From Dendrocalamus latiflorus (Eukaryota; Streptophyta; Magnoliopsida; Poales; Poaceae), in assembly GCA_017311315.1 (NCBI GenBank), contig CM029642.1:20874359-20938358 (forward strand): DNA of 64,000 nt. Direction: 5' to 3'. Positions 11,370 to 23,081 of the stretch are shown here, in pieces. Numbering within the stretch: position 1 is the first letter of the stretch; every line of letters begins with the position of its first letter. The position numbers and the translations under genes are program-made. A model generated the notes under the pieces. The model was not told the DNA's origin, ran no database searches, and was given only the letters and a program-made list of their open reading frames with translations.

Positions 11370-12490
11370 GCAACGTACGTACCATCATTTTTATCAGTTT
11401 AATGTTTAGGCTATCTTTTTTACAGTTCCAAAGTGGATGCTTAATTTGCTAATTAATGCATGTCACCGTATGCTATCTTTGTGGTAAGCATATAATCGCA
11501 ACAAAAAACTGTGCTGTGCAACAAATGCACTCAAAACCTGACATGTGCTGAACAATAGTATTCATCGATCAGGCATGAAATTGTGATAGGACCGATTGTA
11601 CTGGAAAAAAAATCTTACGCACTGAATGCACTTGCACTGTTGGTGCAGGTTGCCGGTCCTTACAATCGGATGGTACAACTGTGGAGAGAGCCAAGTTAAT
11701 TAGCTCCTGCCATCCAAGACAACTCTCGAGACACATCGCACTAGAGCTCCTACTTACCTACTCAAAAGTTGTATACTTGTATGGAGTTTTCCTCAAAAAA
11801 AAGTTGTATGGAGTGATCCACTGCAGTTGCAACAAGCAAAATTTCCCTTTGAGAAGACGAACATCTGCCGTTCCATTTGTCTGTGTCAGATATACGTAGG
11901 CTTGTGAGCCATCGGGAGTGCTCGACATGCTGGGCGCGTAGATGCTCCAAGTGTTGTATAGATTTCTTGGTGCAGGATGAACCGCTGTACACGTTGAAGC
12001 TCACGACGTGAGTTAAGTCAGCGCCGGCAGGTCCGTGCGATCGAGAAGGCTGCTACTGCCAGCGCGCAGGGACGGCGCGCGGACAAGGTGAAGTTCTTAT
12101 TCTCACACAGTCAGCGCCGAAAGTGTCATTGTTTTAGGTGCGTCGTCTAATATGTACTACTTATGTTTAGGGCAATTTGTATTTGCATATATGATCTTGC
12201 TTTCTGTCACACACCAAGATATGTGTTTTGCTGGTGGTCAAACCTAACTATGCAATTGTTGAACAGTAAAGGCATTCTCGTCTCTAAAAGTTAGTTTCTG
12301 AAGTGATGGATTCCTCCACTTTTAAGTTAGATCATTTACCCTTTCACAACCAATATGTGATTATTCTAACAATTTTCTATTCATATATTGGTGTCTCTCA
12401 GCTGTTAACCGCTCTTTTACCGTATACCAATGATCTCGTAGGATCACGGCCAATAGGCCGTTCACATAGTAGTGTCCATTGGGACAAACT
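11370..12490. repeat. Gene-free stretch with the intergenic repeat (copy b)
   Basis: From 11690 to about 12240 this matches 8860-9620 at low identity. Between 11580 and 11670 the motif CCGATTGTA occurs inverted (GACCGATTGTACTGG and CCGGTCCTTACAATCGG), giving a small potential stem. No gene is supported. At 12270-12490 begins a block that is partly repeated after the MITE, at 13000-13210. Confidence 0.45.
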
Positions 12491-12494
12491 CTTA

Positions 12495-12996
12495 GGGTGC
12501 GTTTGGTTCGTTGGTGAGTGGAGCCTGGCTCGCATCTGGGAACCAAGTTCTCGTAGGACAGGTTGTAGAGATGCAAGCTATTGCTGTTTGGTTGTTTGTA
12601 CGTATAGAGCCTGGCTGAGAAGAGACAGCGTTTGGTTGCCTGCATGAAGCCGTATCGCATGAAATAAAAATAAAAAAAACAAATGATCTTATAATATTTA
12701 ACTTGTGTAAGTGCACTCTAATATCACTTTTAATATCTTGATCTATTTTAAAATACACTAATATCACTTAATACACGTTAATCACATGTTAATAGTATCG
12801 TTAACAGAACCCTGTGCTGCACCATGCGAGCCTGGCTCGCCAGAAACGCAAATGAAATCCGTATCTCCAGAGCCAGACTCTGAGCTCCCTTTTGCATCTG
12901 GAGAGCCAGGTTCAGACCTCGATGCGGGCAACCAAACAACTGAAACTTGCATCTGGGGAGCCTGGCTGGGCAAGAACCAGGCAACCAAACGCCCCC
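12495..12996. mobile_element. Tourist-like (PIF/Harbinger) MITE, about 500 bp
   Basis: The ends GGGTGCGTTTGGTT and AACCAAACGCCCCC form an imperfect terminal inverted repeat, flanked by TTA on both sides (12492-12494 and 12997-12999), the PIF/Harbinger target duplication. GAGCCTGGCT is repeated inside in both orientations. No coding capacity is seen. Confidence 0.8.
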
Positions 12997-13989
12997 TTAG
13001 TACCGTATACCAATGATATCCTTTAGGGTCACGGTCTATCGGACGTTTACACACTAGTATTTATTAGGACAGATATGTTAGAAACGGGCTCTGATACCAC
13101 TTATTAGATTATAAGCGCTTTCTTATTCCCAAAAGTTAGCTTATGAAGTGAGGACTTTTTCACTTTTAAATTAAATATTTTGTCCTTTTATAATCATGTA
13201 AGACTATTTCAACAGTAATGAGACAGAAGACTATGAGAATTTAATTGGACCTGTAGTTGTCGTGCATGGGCACGGATATTTAATTTGGACGTGTGTCCAT
13301 GTAGAGAAGCTGCTGGTTGAAAAAAGGTTTAATTTTGTGGAAATGGATGGCCGCGCCAAGTTACAATAATAACCATTTTTCAGTTTTTTTCCCGGACTCG
13401 ATCATTTAACGCTTAGCAGTATAGTACTGATCTTTCAGTATATGACGCGGGCACGCCGTGTGCGGACGCAGTAGCCGGCTCCTGCCGAGGCAGCCACGCG
13501 CGGGATGTCCCTACCGAGCTGCCCACGTGCGGAACGTCTCGCCGAGTCACCATTTTCGCTGGAGGTCTACCGTAGTTGTACTGTTTGCTCATTAATTAGC
13601 GCTAAATATAATTAATTAGTACTAATAATAATTATTAATTGTTAATTATAAGTGCTAAATTAATAGCATTTTATTTTTATTGCTCGTGAAGACGGCAACG
13701 GCAGCATAAGGAATTTTATTTCATTATTGTGCAACTTTAGGTTTAGATTTTATATATACAAAAATATGTCAAGTAAATTAGCAAACCATGCATGACAAAT
13801 CGTCTAAGCTTCAACTTTTAAAAATAAGTTGTGGAAATTTGTCATTTTTGTTTTCTTCTCAATAATAGTTTGAATGAAGAAAGTGCGAAATGCACATGTA
13901 AATGCTTTGGGTATTTGATGTCCATTCTTTGCAAGACACTAGAATTTTTGACCGACGATGCTTCACCCTTGGGAATTGATTGTAGTAAG
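12997..13989. other. Intergenic DNA, no gene recognised
   Basis: The first 80 bp repeat the sequence just left of the MITE (TACCGTATACCAATGAT...), so the MITE lies at the joint of a short tandem duplication. A tRNA-Met-like primer sequence on the minus strand (GGCTCTGATACCAC, 13088-13101) hints at a decayed LTR element. About 13440-13560 is GC-rich and 13580-13760 is AT-rich. No coding region is supported. Confidence 0.4.
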
Positions 13990-15966
13990 GAGAATGTAAG
14001 TACATATGTGCAGTGCCAAAAGAACTATCCTATTTCATGCATGTTGTCATCCTTCACCTAAAAACAACAACAAAGCAAGGGTGAGTCCGGAGACTCAGCA
14101 AGTACACGATAAAAACAATAACATCACTTTATCAATTTAATCAATTTCACGCACTGTAAACTGTAAACCCACTCTATGACTGTAAACTGTAAATTAAGTC
14201 TATAACTGTATACTGTAGATCAATTCTATGTCTGTAAACTGTAAACTAATACTGTAACTGTATACTGTAATCGATTCTATATCTGTAAACTGTAATTTAA
14301 TTCTGTAACTGTAATCTGTAAATCTACTCTGTAACTGTAAACTGTAAATCAACTCTGTAACTGTAAACTGTAAATTAACTCTGTAACTGTAAACTGTAAA
14401 TCAACTCTGTAACTGTAACTGTAAATCACAACTACCTGTAACTGTATCACTTTCTATCACTGTAATGCAATGCAATATCATGCAATGCATCTGTATGCAA
14501 CTGTATGCTCTGTAACTGTAGCTTATACCGGTATAGCGGAGTGTCCACCCGTCGATGGACCACTCGCCTCGTCCTCTTTCATACGAGGTCACAACCTCCA
14601 CTCCCGTGGAGTGCCTACCTCTGTAGGTTTTATTCAAGAGCACTCCAGACTAGTCGTAAGACTTTCTCACCGACCTGGCTCTTATGCAATTGCATGATGC
14701 AATATGCTCCAAATGTGAATGTCTAATCATAAAGGTTACTCATCAAAGTATGATTAGCACATAATCACAAGCATCATCTCATAAATACTGTAAAGCATGG
14801 CATGAAATCACGAATAACATTCATCACAATTTACCGTCTACCATGCACTTGCCTGTTAACCTGGCGGACGGTGCGTGGACGGCACCAAACTCGAACCGCC
14901 ACCTGAATAAGCATTAATTATTTCAATTTATCACTCATGCGATACATTCAATTACGAGTAAATAACATCGCTCTAACGTCCAATCGATATAACCCACTCC
15001 TGTCTCACCGTGCAACCTCTCATGGACTCGATGCTTAACCAGTCTATAAATTGAGCGATCACATTATTTATACTCGCCGATCGATTCCTATACACAATCC
15101 CTCTCATCAATCGACCACATGGATCAGTTCTAACTATCGGTATATTATTTATGCCCGACTCAGTAAAATAAACAGGGAGAACGATTTTCGAGGCGTTACC
15201 CTGGCCCCGAGTGATCGGATCGGGACAACCTTCTTTTTCTCAGTCGGATCGGGCAGATCTGACCGCAGATCAGACTTTTCTCCTTTTTTTCCTCTTCTCT
15301 TCTCTTTATCTTTCTTTTCTTTTTCCTTATCTCTTTTCTTTTTCTTTCTTTCTTTTCCTCTCTTCCCTCTCTCTCTCCTTCTCTTTTCCTTCGGTCGGTG
15401 CTCACTTCCTTCTCTTCTTCACCCGTCAGCAGCCCCCTCCTCTCCCCCTCACTCCCCACTCCCTGCGCCTCCTCTTCTCCCTCCCAATCGGCTGGCGCGC
15501 CCCCCTCTCTTCTCCCCGCCGGAGCCGGCCCTCCCCCTCGCTCCCTTGTGCGGCGCAGCCGGTAGGGCGGAGGAGCGGCGAAGGCGGCAGGCTGAGGGCG
15601 GCAGCACCGGTGGCAGCAGCTAGAAGGCGACGCACGGCGGTGAGCTACGAGCGGTGGAGCGCACGCAAGCTGGAGCAGCGGCGTCGGCAGGAGCACGGCG
15701 GCGCGCGCGAGCGGCAGCGGCTCGCACAGCCGGGGCGACGAGGTGCGGCCGGCGGAGCGGCGGCGACCAGAGGGCGACAAGCGGCGGCGTCGACGGTTGC
15801 GCGGGCGATGGCGGGACACGGCAGCAGCAAGCGCGAGAGAGCAGAGCACGCAGGTGAGCACGGGAGACAAGCGAAACTGGATTTTGCTTCCTTCACCACC
15901 TGTCTCACCATCTTATATAGGGCTTTGGGATGGGCCGGGCTGGACCGAGTGGGCTAGGGTATTACA
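13990..15966 (-). mobile_element. Gypsy LTR fragment, minus orientation, left end truncated
   Basis: It is related to the complete solo LTR at 42396-45351: both carry AAGGGTGAG..GACTCAGCAAG (inverse of the gypsy GCTGAGTC block), a 26-bp CTGTAAACTGTAAAT tandem repeat, ACCGGTATAG blocks with short direct duplications, and a long pyrimidine tract. The right end GGGTATTACA at 15957-15966 abuts sequence that continues the empty-site copy at 58265 (CTCCCCGGAAGCG). The left end is lost at about 13990, where similarity stops, so no target duplication can be read. No real protein-coding content is seen; open frames in the GC-rich part are compositional. Confidence 0.72.
14155..14435. repeat. 26-bp tandem repeat (CTGTAACTGTAAACTGTAAAT type)
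   Basis: About ten head-to-tail, imperfect copies of a roughly 26-bp unit containing AACTCTGTAACTGTAAACTG. A shorter, more diverged array of the same unit lies at 42790-42930 in the related solo LTR, so it is a constituent of that LTR family rather than a local satellite. Confidence 0.85.
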
Positions 15967-16370
15967 TCTCCCCAGAAGCGTACGGCACGTTTCTAACATC
16001 TTAGCGAGCAACAACAACATGCAGGAGTGCGGGTGCCTTCAATGCGTAAGATTTCTTCCAGCGCGGTTGATTCTATCACATGCCATCGAACGGGCAGGTT
16101 ATTTAAAACTTCATATCATACCTCGGTTTGCTGCAGCAATTTGATTACGCATGTACAGTGTTACAAACCGGCGATGTATGTAATCAATAAAATTGTATTA
16201 CCCTTGTGGATCATCGGTTGTACTCGCGGGCCAAAATGAACTCACATCTGGTTCGACGTGTTTATCAGTTGTTACTGAACCATAGTATCTGAACAAAAGT
16301 CAGTTCACTTGGTGTGTCCAGCACTCGCGATACCTCGCAGAGTCGCAGGCCTATGTGTATGTGTAACATC
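15967..16370. repeat. Duplicated 3'-flank block of the kinase units
   Basis: The block from CTCCCCAGAAGCG through the GAACTCACATCTGGTTCGACG and CGCAGGCCTATGTGTATGTG segments is present again at 57925-58160, 58260-58690 and, split by an LTR, at 42280-42390 plus 45352-45490. Part of it recurs at 17830-17960. It marks the downstream side of each receptor-kinase copy. No gene is supported. Confidence 0.75.
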
Positions 16371-16385
16371 CTACTCTTTAGTAGT

Positions 16386-16850
16386 TGTCAGAGTTCGAGT
16401 CGTGTGGGTGTAGCGGATGAGTAGTCTGCATGTACGGACCGGTTATGTCTATTTAAGCCTTGTAATCTATTGAGCAATTACAGAGCTAGAGAATAATAGA
16501 GAAAAACACAGAAAAGGTGTGCAGTTAGTGCCGCAATCTCATGCCTCAGTTTTTTGTGTTCAGTCTTATTATTAGCTCTGTTATCTTGTTCCTAACTCCA
16601 GCAAACTAACCACGACTGTATTTGTGTGGGTCAATCCATCGTGAAAACATGCATTTGAGAGAAAGACTATTTTTAACAATTGGCATCACAGCAGAATGTG
16701 AAATCTTGAGAGATTTTTAACCTCTGGTATCACAGCAGAGTGAGAAATCTTTACAGATTTCCAGCAAGAGAATGGTAGCGGCCGGTAGCTCGTCGACGTC
16801 GATCATGGCAAGGGAGTACGCGCGTGCATATGCATGCATGTACTGATCTA
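16386..16850 (+). mobile_element. Copia LTR remnant with primer site and start of gag
   Basis: TGTCAGAGTTCG...TCTATTTAAGCC...TTTTTAACA (16386-16678) has the layout of a short copia LTR with a TATTTAAG promoter. It is followed by ATTGGCATCACAGC, a degenerate tRNA-Met primer site, and an ATG at about 16772 opening a Ser-rich start (MVAAGSSSTS) as in many copia gags. Coding stops after about 24 codons. A second remnant of the same LTR lies at 57718-57900. Confidence 0.6.
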
Positions 16851-17086
16851 TCTACACGCGTACGTAGAGGTGTGACTGTATATCTCTATGTATATACAAT
16901 TATACATGTTGATATGTACAGTACAATCTTGCAGTGATCTGCTTGCTTAGACTGAGCAAATACATACATAGCTGCATATACATACAGGAGAGAAATACTT
17001 TTTTTCGATCATGGGCATCATCAAAAAATATATATCCAGTCAAATTGCTTGTGCCGGTGGTGCAGCTCGAACAAAGTTGGACGTTT

Positions 17087-17830
17087 AATTAGCATAAGGT
17101 TTTACGGGACAAATCTGCTATCGGATAATCCGAAGTTAAGGGGCTTAAAAGGGAGCTAAACCCCATTGTTAGGCCAGTCTCAGTAGGGGTTTTATGGAGT
17201 TTTATGTGCATTAAATACGCTGACATGGCACTGTATTAATGAAGAGAGAGATGATAAAAGTTTTATAGGAGTAGAGAGAGTTTCATAGGGATGAAACTCT
17301 TCTTCACTGTTTTCAAAATATGGGTGTGTTGAAAACTGGGACATGAAACCTCTACTGTGACTGGCCTTTATGCAGCACGAGTGGTCGAATCTCAAACCTG
17401 GAAGAAGGCACGGACGCAAGTTGGAATGGGCCAGCCTCTGCGTTGGCCGAGCCAATGTCCAGACTCCGACCCGAGCCGCCTTTCCTTGGTACTGGCGCAT
17501 CTCACGTCGAGCAAGAATCAACTTCATTTTGCATCGTCGACGGCGTGAGGTTGCACCGGCGGTCAAACGCGGCGAATCCACACCACACACTTGAACCGCA
17601 TAGACGGCAAGTCCAGCACAAAAATGTCTTATAAAGACTACCACGCATGCTTTCACTTTGCCAAGCACTCCCGATGCCTCGTAGGCCCATGTTTCTTCAT
17701 TAATACAGAGAAATGGAACGAGAAACACTTCCCATTTCGAAGGGTAATTAAATTTTGCTTGGCGGAAGTGCGGTAGATCACTTGATGCAACTTTTGTTGT
17801 AGGTAAGCGAGAGAACGCTAGTGTGATGTG
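17087..17830. repeat. Duplicated block shared with 41740-42260
   Basis: From GTTTAATTAGCATAAGGTTTTACGG to GCGGTAGATCACTTGATGCAAC the sequence is collinear with 41748-42230, except for the 195-bp MITE present only here. Some frames stay open across both copies, but no domain is recognisable and substitutions do not favour any frame, so I do not call a gene. Confidence 0.7.
17172..17366. mobile_element. Tourist-like MITE with visible empty site
   Basis: GGCCAGTCTCAGTAG at 17172 and the inverted CTACTGTGACTGGCC ending at 17366 form about 21 bp of terminal inverted repeat. TTA precedes the left end (17169-17171) and follows the right end after one extra T (17368-17370). The paralog at 41825-41835 reads straight through (CCATTGTTATGCA), giving the pre-insertion state. 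195 bp, non-coding. Confidence 0.85.
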
Positions 17831-18494
17831 TCGTGAGAGTTACTGAACCATAGTATCTGAACAAAAGTCAGTTCATCCACTTGGTGTGTCCAGCACTCGC
17901 GATACCTCGCAGAGTCGCAGGCCTATGTGTATGTGTAACATCCAACTCTTTAGTATCATATTGCCGGTTTATCTTGAGTTACTCTAGCGTATAATACCTG
18001 TTGGTTTAAATCATAGCATTTCTGGGTTAACACTTTGTATTTATAGATTTCTTATTAGAATTTTTTCCCCTTGTTTTCTCTGGTGGAAACATTTTAATAT
18101 CCTTGTACTATGTCAGTGTCTTCTATCGGGAAAAATTACTCCTAAATATTTTTTTATTATTCCTGGGGCTTACATATTTTGAAATCAAGTTAATCAATTG
18201 CTTTGGACTACGCTTTTGACAGACAACCAATTATGTCTGTTTGGGAAGGCGTTGTGCAATTCTGTCAGGCATGTTTCAGTTCCCCATTTCAGTCTTTTTT
18301 ATGTGTTCATAACCCATAAACAGTACCCGGTCACCTGAGAATAATGCCACTATCTCCTCTTTCTGTGGACAATTGAATAGTACACATTACCTATCAACAT
18401 GCAAAAGTACAGTTATGAAATACTCATACTTTAATTGGAACTCAAATAGTGTGATTCTAACTTCTAAAAACAAGGAAATATAATCCATGGCGCA
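17831..18494. repeat. 3' flank of receptor-kinase copy 1
   Basis: Near-identical to 45370-46035 and 58560-59219, each just downstream of a kinase gene's stop codon. It holds the presumed 3' UTR and terminator of the kinase transcripts but no clear polyadenylation signal that I would single out. No separate gene is seen. Confidence 0.75.
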
Positions 18495-21400
18495 TCATGC
18501 AACTGTTACTGTAGTAGCAGGTGAATTACGGTAATGCTTATCTATTTCCTCAATTGGGCAATGCTGAAAACTTTCTTTGATGCTGATGATTTCAGCATAA
18601 ACATCCTGCATTGTTGGCCGATCCTTGGGTGATGTCTCTGAGCATTTTAGGCCAAGTTTAGTCAGTTCAATGACACACCTTTGCATTTCAACCATTGCAA
18701 GGTTTGTGTCTTCACCTCCGTTATATCCGGTGAGACTGGGTTCTAAAATCTCACCAATTTTTTGTGGAAGTTCTGCTTCCACGAAGTTGTGAAGGTTCAT
18801 ACCATCCTTAAACATCTCATCAGTCGGACGTTTTCCTGTGATCATCTCTAGAAGAATAATTCCATAGCTGTAGACATCACCCTCAATTGAGATTTTGCAC
18901 CCCATGGCATACTCTGCGATATTATTAAAAATTGCTTAAGAAATACACTTTACTTGGTTGAAAGATGGTAAAGTTCTAGAGAATATGGCTGCACATCATT
19001 TATGTGACTAATAATATTGATACATTAGATATGTTAGGAATAGTCCCACATGGATTGTGGGAGAGGAGCAAGCACAACTTATAAGTGTGAGGAAACCCCC
19101 ACCCATGGGACTAGTCTTTTGGGGGGAGAAGGCCCAATACCACTTTTAAGGTTGTTACTCTGTTACTCCGTGGGCTTAGTTGTGTTCAGCCCATTTAAAC
19201 CTGTGGCACTCAGTTGGACCTAGGCATGCGGCCAGGGTCCAAAGTTGTAACAATTGGTATAAGAGCCCAGGTACCTAACATCTCCTTGGACCTCATGGTT
19301 GCAGAAGTGTCCAATCCATGTGTGAGGGGGAGATTGTTAGGAATAGTCCCACATGGATTGTGGGAGAGGAGCAAGCACAACTTACAAGTGTGAGGAAACC
19401 CCCACCCATGGGACTAGTCTTTTGGGGGGAGAAGGCCCAATACCACTTATAAGGTTGTTACTCTGTTACTCCGTGGGCTTAGTTGTGTTCAGCCCATTTA
19501 AACCTGTGGCACTCAGTTGGACCTAGGCATGCGGCCAGGGTCCAAAGTTGTAACAATCGGTATCAGAGCCCAGGTGACTAACATCTCCTTGGACCTCATG
19601 GTTGCAGAAGTGCCCAATCCATGTGTGAGGGGGAGATTGTTAGGAATAGTCCCACATGGATTGTGGGAGAGGAGCAAGCACAACTTATAAGTGTGAGGAA
19701 ACCCCCACCCATGGGACTAGTCTTTTGGAGGGAGAAGGCCCAATATCACTTATAAGGTTGTTGCTCCGTTGCTCCGTGGGCTTAGTTGTGTTCAGCCCAT
19801 TTAGACCTGTGGCCCAGAATGTAACAATTGGTATCAGAGCCCAGGTACCTAACATCTCCTTGGACCTCATGGTTGCAGAAGTGTCCAATCCATGTGTGAG
19901 GGGGAGATTGTTAGGAATAGTCCCACATGGATTGTGGGAGAGGAGCAAGCACAACTTATAAGTGTGAGGAAACCCCCACCCATGGGACTAGTCTTTTGGG
20001 GGGAGAAGGCCCAATACCACTTATAAGGTTGTTACTCTGTTACTCCGTGGGCTTAGTTGTGTTCAGCCCATTTAAACCTGTGGCACTCAGTTGGACCTAG
20101 GCATGCGGCCAGGGTCCAAAGTTGTAACAATTCACCTGGGCTCTGATACCAATTGTTACATTCTGGGCCCGAAGTCACTAAGACATGCAACCATTTCGTC
20201 GTCCAAAAGGACATTGCTTGGTTTTAGATCACAATGAACCAAAGGAGGATTGCATCGATTATGAAGATAATCTAATGCAGCAGCTATGTCCACAGCTATT
20301 GTTATTCTTGAGCCTAAACTCAATGGTCTTTTTGGGCATTCTTTATATGCCTTTGTATGGAGCCAGCTTTCTAGGTTACCATTGGCCATGTACTCAAGAA
20401 TAAGTGCTTTAAATTCGTTTCCTGTTGGATCAAATGTTGAACATACACTAACCACTCTTATAAGATTCCGATGGCGAATGTTTCTCAGTGCCTCACATTC
20501 AGCAAGGAAGTTAGCTGGTGCTCCAAATTGGTCATGTCTGAATACCTTAATAGCAACTGTGCGCACTTCAAACTTGAATTGGCCTCTGTATACCAATCCA
20601 AATCTTCCCGAACCAACAAGACTGGATGAAGAGAAACCATCTGTTGCTTGAAATAAATCAGCATATGAGAAATTATTGAACTGCTTGAATGATTGGTTGA
20701 TGAGTTGTTTAGCTTGACTTCTCTTCTTCAGAAAAATGACAGCAACACATGCCAAGGTTAGTAGAATGACTGTAGTAAGCGGAACCAATATAGCTGCAAC
20801 ATAGGATGTCTTCTTCCTTTTGGATGGTGATGACGTGCAAAGTGGTAATTGTAGCATTGGAGAACTTGCACACAACTTTCTGTTTCCTTGGACGAACACA
20901 GCACTTGAATTGGCAAACACGCCACCTTTAGGGACTGATCCCTCGAAGTCATTGAAGGATAGATTGAGAACATGTAAAAAGCTGAAAGACTCCAAGAATT
21001 CTGGTATTTGACCAGAGAAGTTGTTTTCGGAAATATCCATCTCCGTGATGCCTCTTAAGCTGATGAAAGATCTTGGGATGATTCCTTGTAGAGAATTTGC
21101 CTCCAGGTGGAGAGATTCCAAAAGAAGGCACTGACCAAGTGAGGAGGGAATCTCACCTGATAATTGGTTGTTGGAAATGCTAATTGAATTCAGATTAATC
21201 AATTTACCAACCTCCAATGGTATTTGTCCAGTGAGTTGATTATAGGACAAGTCTAAGCCTTTAGAAAGAGAGGAAATGGAAAAGAGCTCGTGTGGAATGC
21301 TTCCATAGAATCTATTGCAAGAAAGGTTCAGTTTTAGCAAATTTTTACAACCTGCTAAACTTGTTAGTATGTGCCCACCCAAATCATTTTCCTCGAAATA

Positions 21401-23026
21401 AAGGTCAGTGAGTTGTTCTAGTTTCCCAATCGATTGTGGTATTTGTCCAGAAATTTTGTTGCGGGATAAGCCTAGGTAGATCAAGTTTTTAAGATTTCCA
21501 ACTGTGTCAGGAATATGGCCTGAAAGTAAATTGTTATCCATCAGAAGGACAGTGAGGCCGGTGAGCTTTCCTATCTCTGAAGGTATACCACCAGTCAACT
21601 GGTTTTCTGTTAGGAGAAGTACCTGAAGGCTTTTCGAAAGGTTGGTAATAGAACTAGGTATTGTTCCCTGGAGGTTATTTGTGTCTAAGCATAATATCTG
21701 TAATTGAGTACAGTTTGTTAGAGAGGACAAAAATGACCAGTCTCCGGCTTCAAGTCTATTTACACCCACATCTAGTTGTATTAACATGGGCAAGGACCCA
21801 AACGAAGGAACACCACCTGTGAATGCGTTGTTCCGAAGAAGTAAATTTTTTAGGTTTGATGCATTGCCCAGAGAAGCAGGAATTGGTCCTTCGAATTGGT
21901 TCCCTTCCAGTATCAAGTTTGTGGGAATTCTCCCAACAAGTTGGTTGGCTCCAAGGCCAAGATAAGTAAGAGACGATATTCTGTAAAGAGCTGGTGGAAC
22001 GATGCCTGACAAGGTGTTATAGGTCAGGTCTAACACTTGCAAGCTTGCAATTTTACTCAAGCTCTCTGGAATGCTTCCTTGTAAGTTGTTTTGAGCAATC
22101 AGCAGCAAAGATAGGGAAGAGAGGTTACCAGTTGAGGTAGGAATCCTCCCTGAGAGGTTATTATTAGTTAAGCTAAGGTATCTCAGTGGTGAGGATGTTT
22201 GTGAGAAAGGAGGGATAGACCCAGAAAGGTTATTATGTGAGATATCTATGTAAGAAAGGGATGTGCTATTGAACAGAGCAGGGGGTATTCCTCCACTGAG
22301 GCTATTATTTTGGAGATCCACCTGTATGAGATATTTGCTTCTCCCCAAAAATTGAGGAATGGTGCCAGTGAGCTTGTTGCTAGGGAGGTCTAGTGTTGAA
22401 AGGTTGGGAAGCAAACCAAACCGTGAAGGAATGCTTCCTTGAAGATTGTTATTGCTAATAACAATTTGCTAAAGAGATGAACACAACGCAAGACTTGGAG
22501 GGATCTCACCTTCGAGGGAGTTGCTATGTAGGTCGATGATCTCCAGGTGGGAACATAATGATATCTCCTTTGGTAACTCACCGCTAAGAGAATTCATGCT
22601 GAGGTTGAGGTATCTAAGGCGGGTTAAGCGACCAATCTCAGGATAAATTTGGCCATTGAGTTGGTTATTGGGCATGTGAATTCTGGTGAGGAAACTGAGA
22701 TCAGCAATACAAGGAAAGATTTGCCCAGTGATGTTTAGTGATTCAAGGTCTAATGCAATAACACGAGATGCATGCCGTGTGTTACATGTAACCCCATGCC
22801 AATTGCAGAATGTGGAAGAATCATTTCTCCATGAGGTTAGGGCTCTGGAGGGATCATCGAGTTGAGACTTGAGGCAGTGGAGGGCCTGCCGATCAATATC
22901 GGATTCATTGTGGGCTGGAGTTGATGCCGCCATGGAATGTACACGGGGGCATAGGCTCAAGGAGTGGAAGAAGATCAGAACAAACAGTAGTGGCATGGAA
23001 GGCTTGTAGGTTGGTGCATCAGACAT
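18495..23026 (-). pseudogene. LRR receptor-like kinase pseudogene 1 (Xa21/LRR-XII type)
   Basis: This is a paralog of the intact gene at 46036-49561. Exon 1 starts at 23026 with the same signal-peptide beginning (MSDAPTYKPSMPLL), followed by the LRRNT cap, LRRs, transmembrane segment and kinase. Exon 2 is 18913-18495, with its acceptor at 18916-18914. Lesions: codon 186 is TAG (22471-22469) where the intact copy has CAG; an in-frame 30-bp deletion removes ten LRR residues after the RIPTN motif near 21930; and from about 20170 to 19032 the DFG region, end of exon 1, donor site and most of the intron are replaced by a TRIM array. The kinase therefore cannot be made. The frame is otherwise open, so inactivation looks recent. 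Confidence 0.93.
19032..20170 (+). mobile_element. Tandem TRIM retrotransposon array (four LTRs) plus inverted fragment
   Basis: Four direct LTRs of about 221 bp (19032-19252, 19335-19555, 19638-19826 with a 32-bp deletion, 19909-20129) begin TGTTAGGAATAG and end TGTAACA. Between them lie three identical-length 82-bp internal segments, each opening with the tRNA-Met primer site TTGGTATCAGAGCCC and ending with the polypurine tract GAGGGGGAGAT. This is a terminal-repeat retrotransposon in miniature, multiplied head-to-tail by LTR recombination. After the fourth LTR, 20130-20170 carries primer site and LTR end in inverse orientation. About 125 bp of the host kinase gene (the equivalent of 46549-46674) is missing at the insertion, so there is no target duplication. 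Confidence 0.92.
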
Positions 23027-23038
23027 CTTGCTTCTGTA

Positions 23039-23071
23039 TTAAGGACGAGAAAGCTTTGGTGCATCAGACAT
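23039..23071 (-). other. Upstream ORF created by a short tandem duplication
   Basis: A segment of roughly 37 bp covering the start codon of kinase copy 1 is repeated (GGTGCATCAGACATCTTGCTTCT at 23017 and 23059). The extra ATG at 23071 opens an 11-codon frame (MSDAPKLSRP, then TAA) just upstream of the real start. The intact gene lacks it. If transcribed it would probably lower translation of the main frame; that is inference. Confidence 0.55.
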
Positions 23072-23081
23072 CTTGCTTCTA

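Noticed and set aside
15196..15957. Opposed frames of about 224 and 248 codons
   Set aside because: Both are products of a pyrimidine-rich tract and GC-rich LTR sequence; they are Phe/Ser/Leu or Lys/Glu/Arg-rich and mutually overlapping.
19656..19961. Open frames on both strands across the TRIM array
   Set aside because: They span LTR-interior-LTR units and merely repeat with the array. A TRIM has no coding capacity.
20185..20651. Plus-strand frames inside the three kinase copies
   Set aside because: Antisense shadows of the kinase domain that occur at the equivalent place in all three paralogs.
18495..23026. Kinase copy 1 as a functional gene read through a recoded stop
   Set aside because: Even with readthrough at codon 186 the DFG segment, splice donor and intron are replaced by the TRIM array, so no active kinase can be made.
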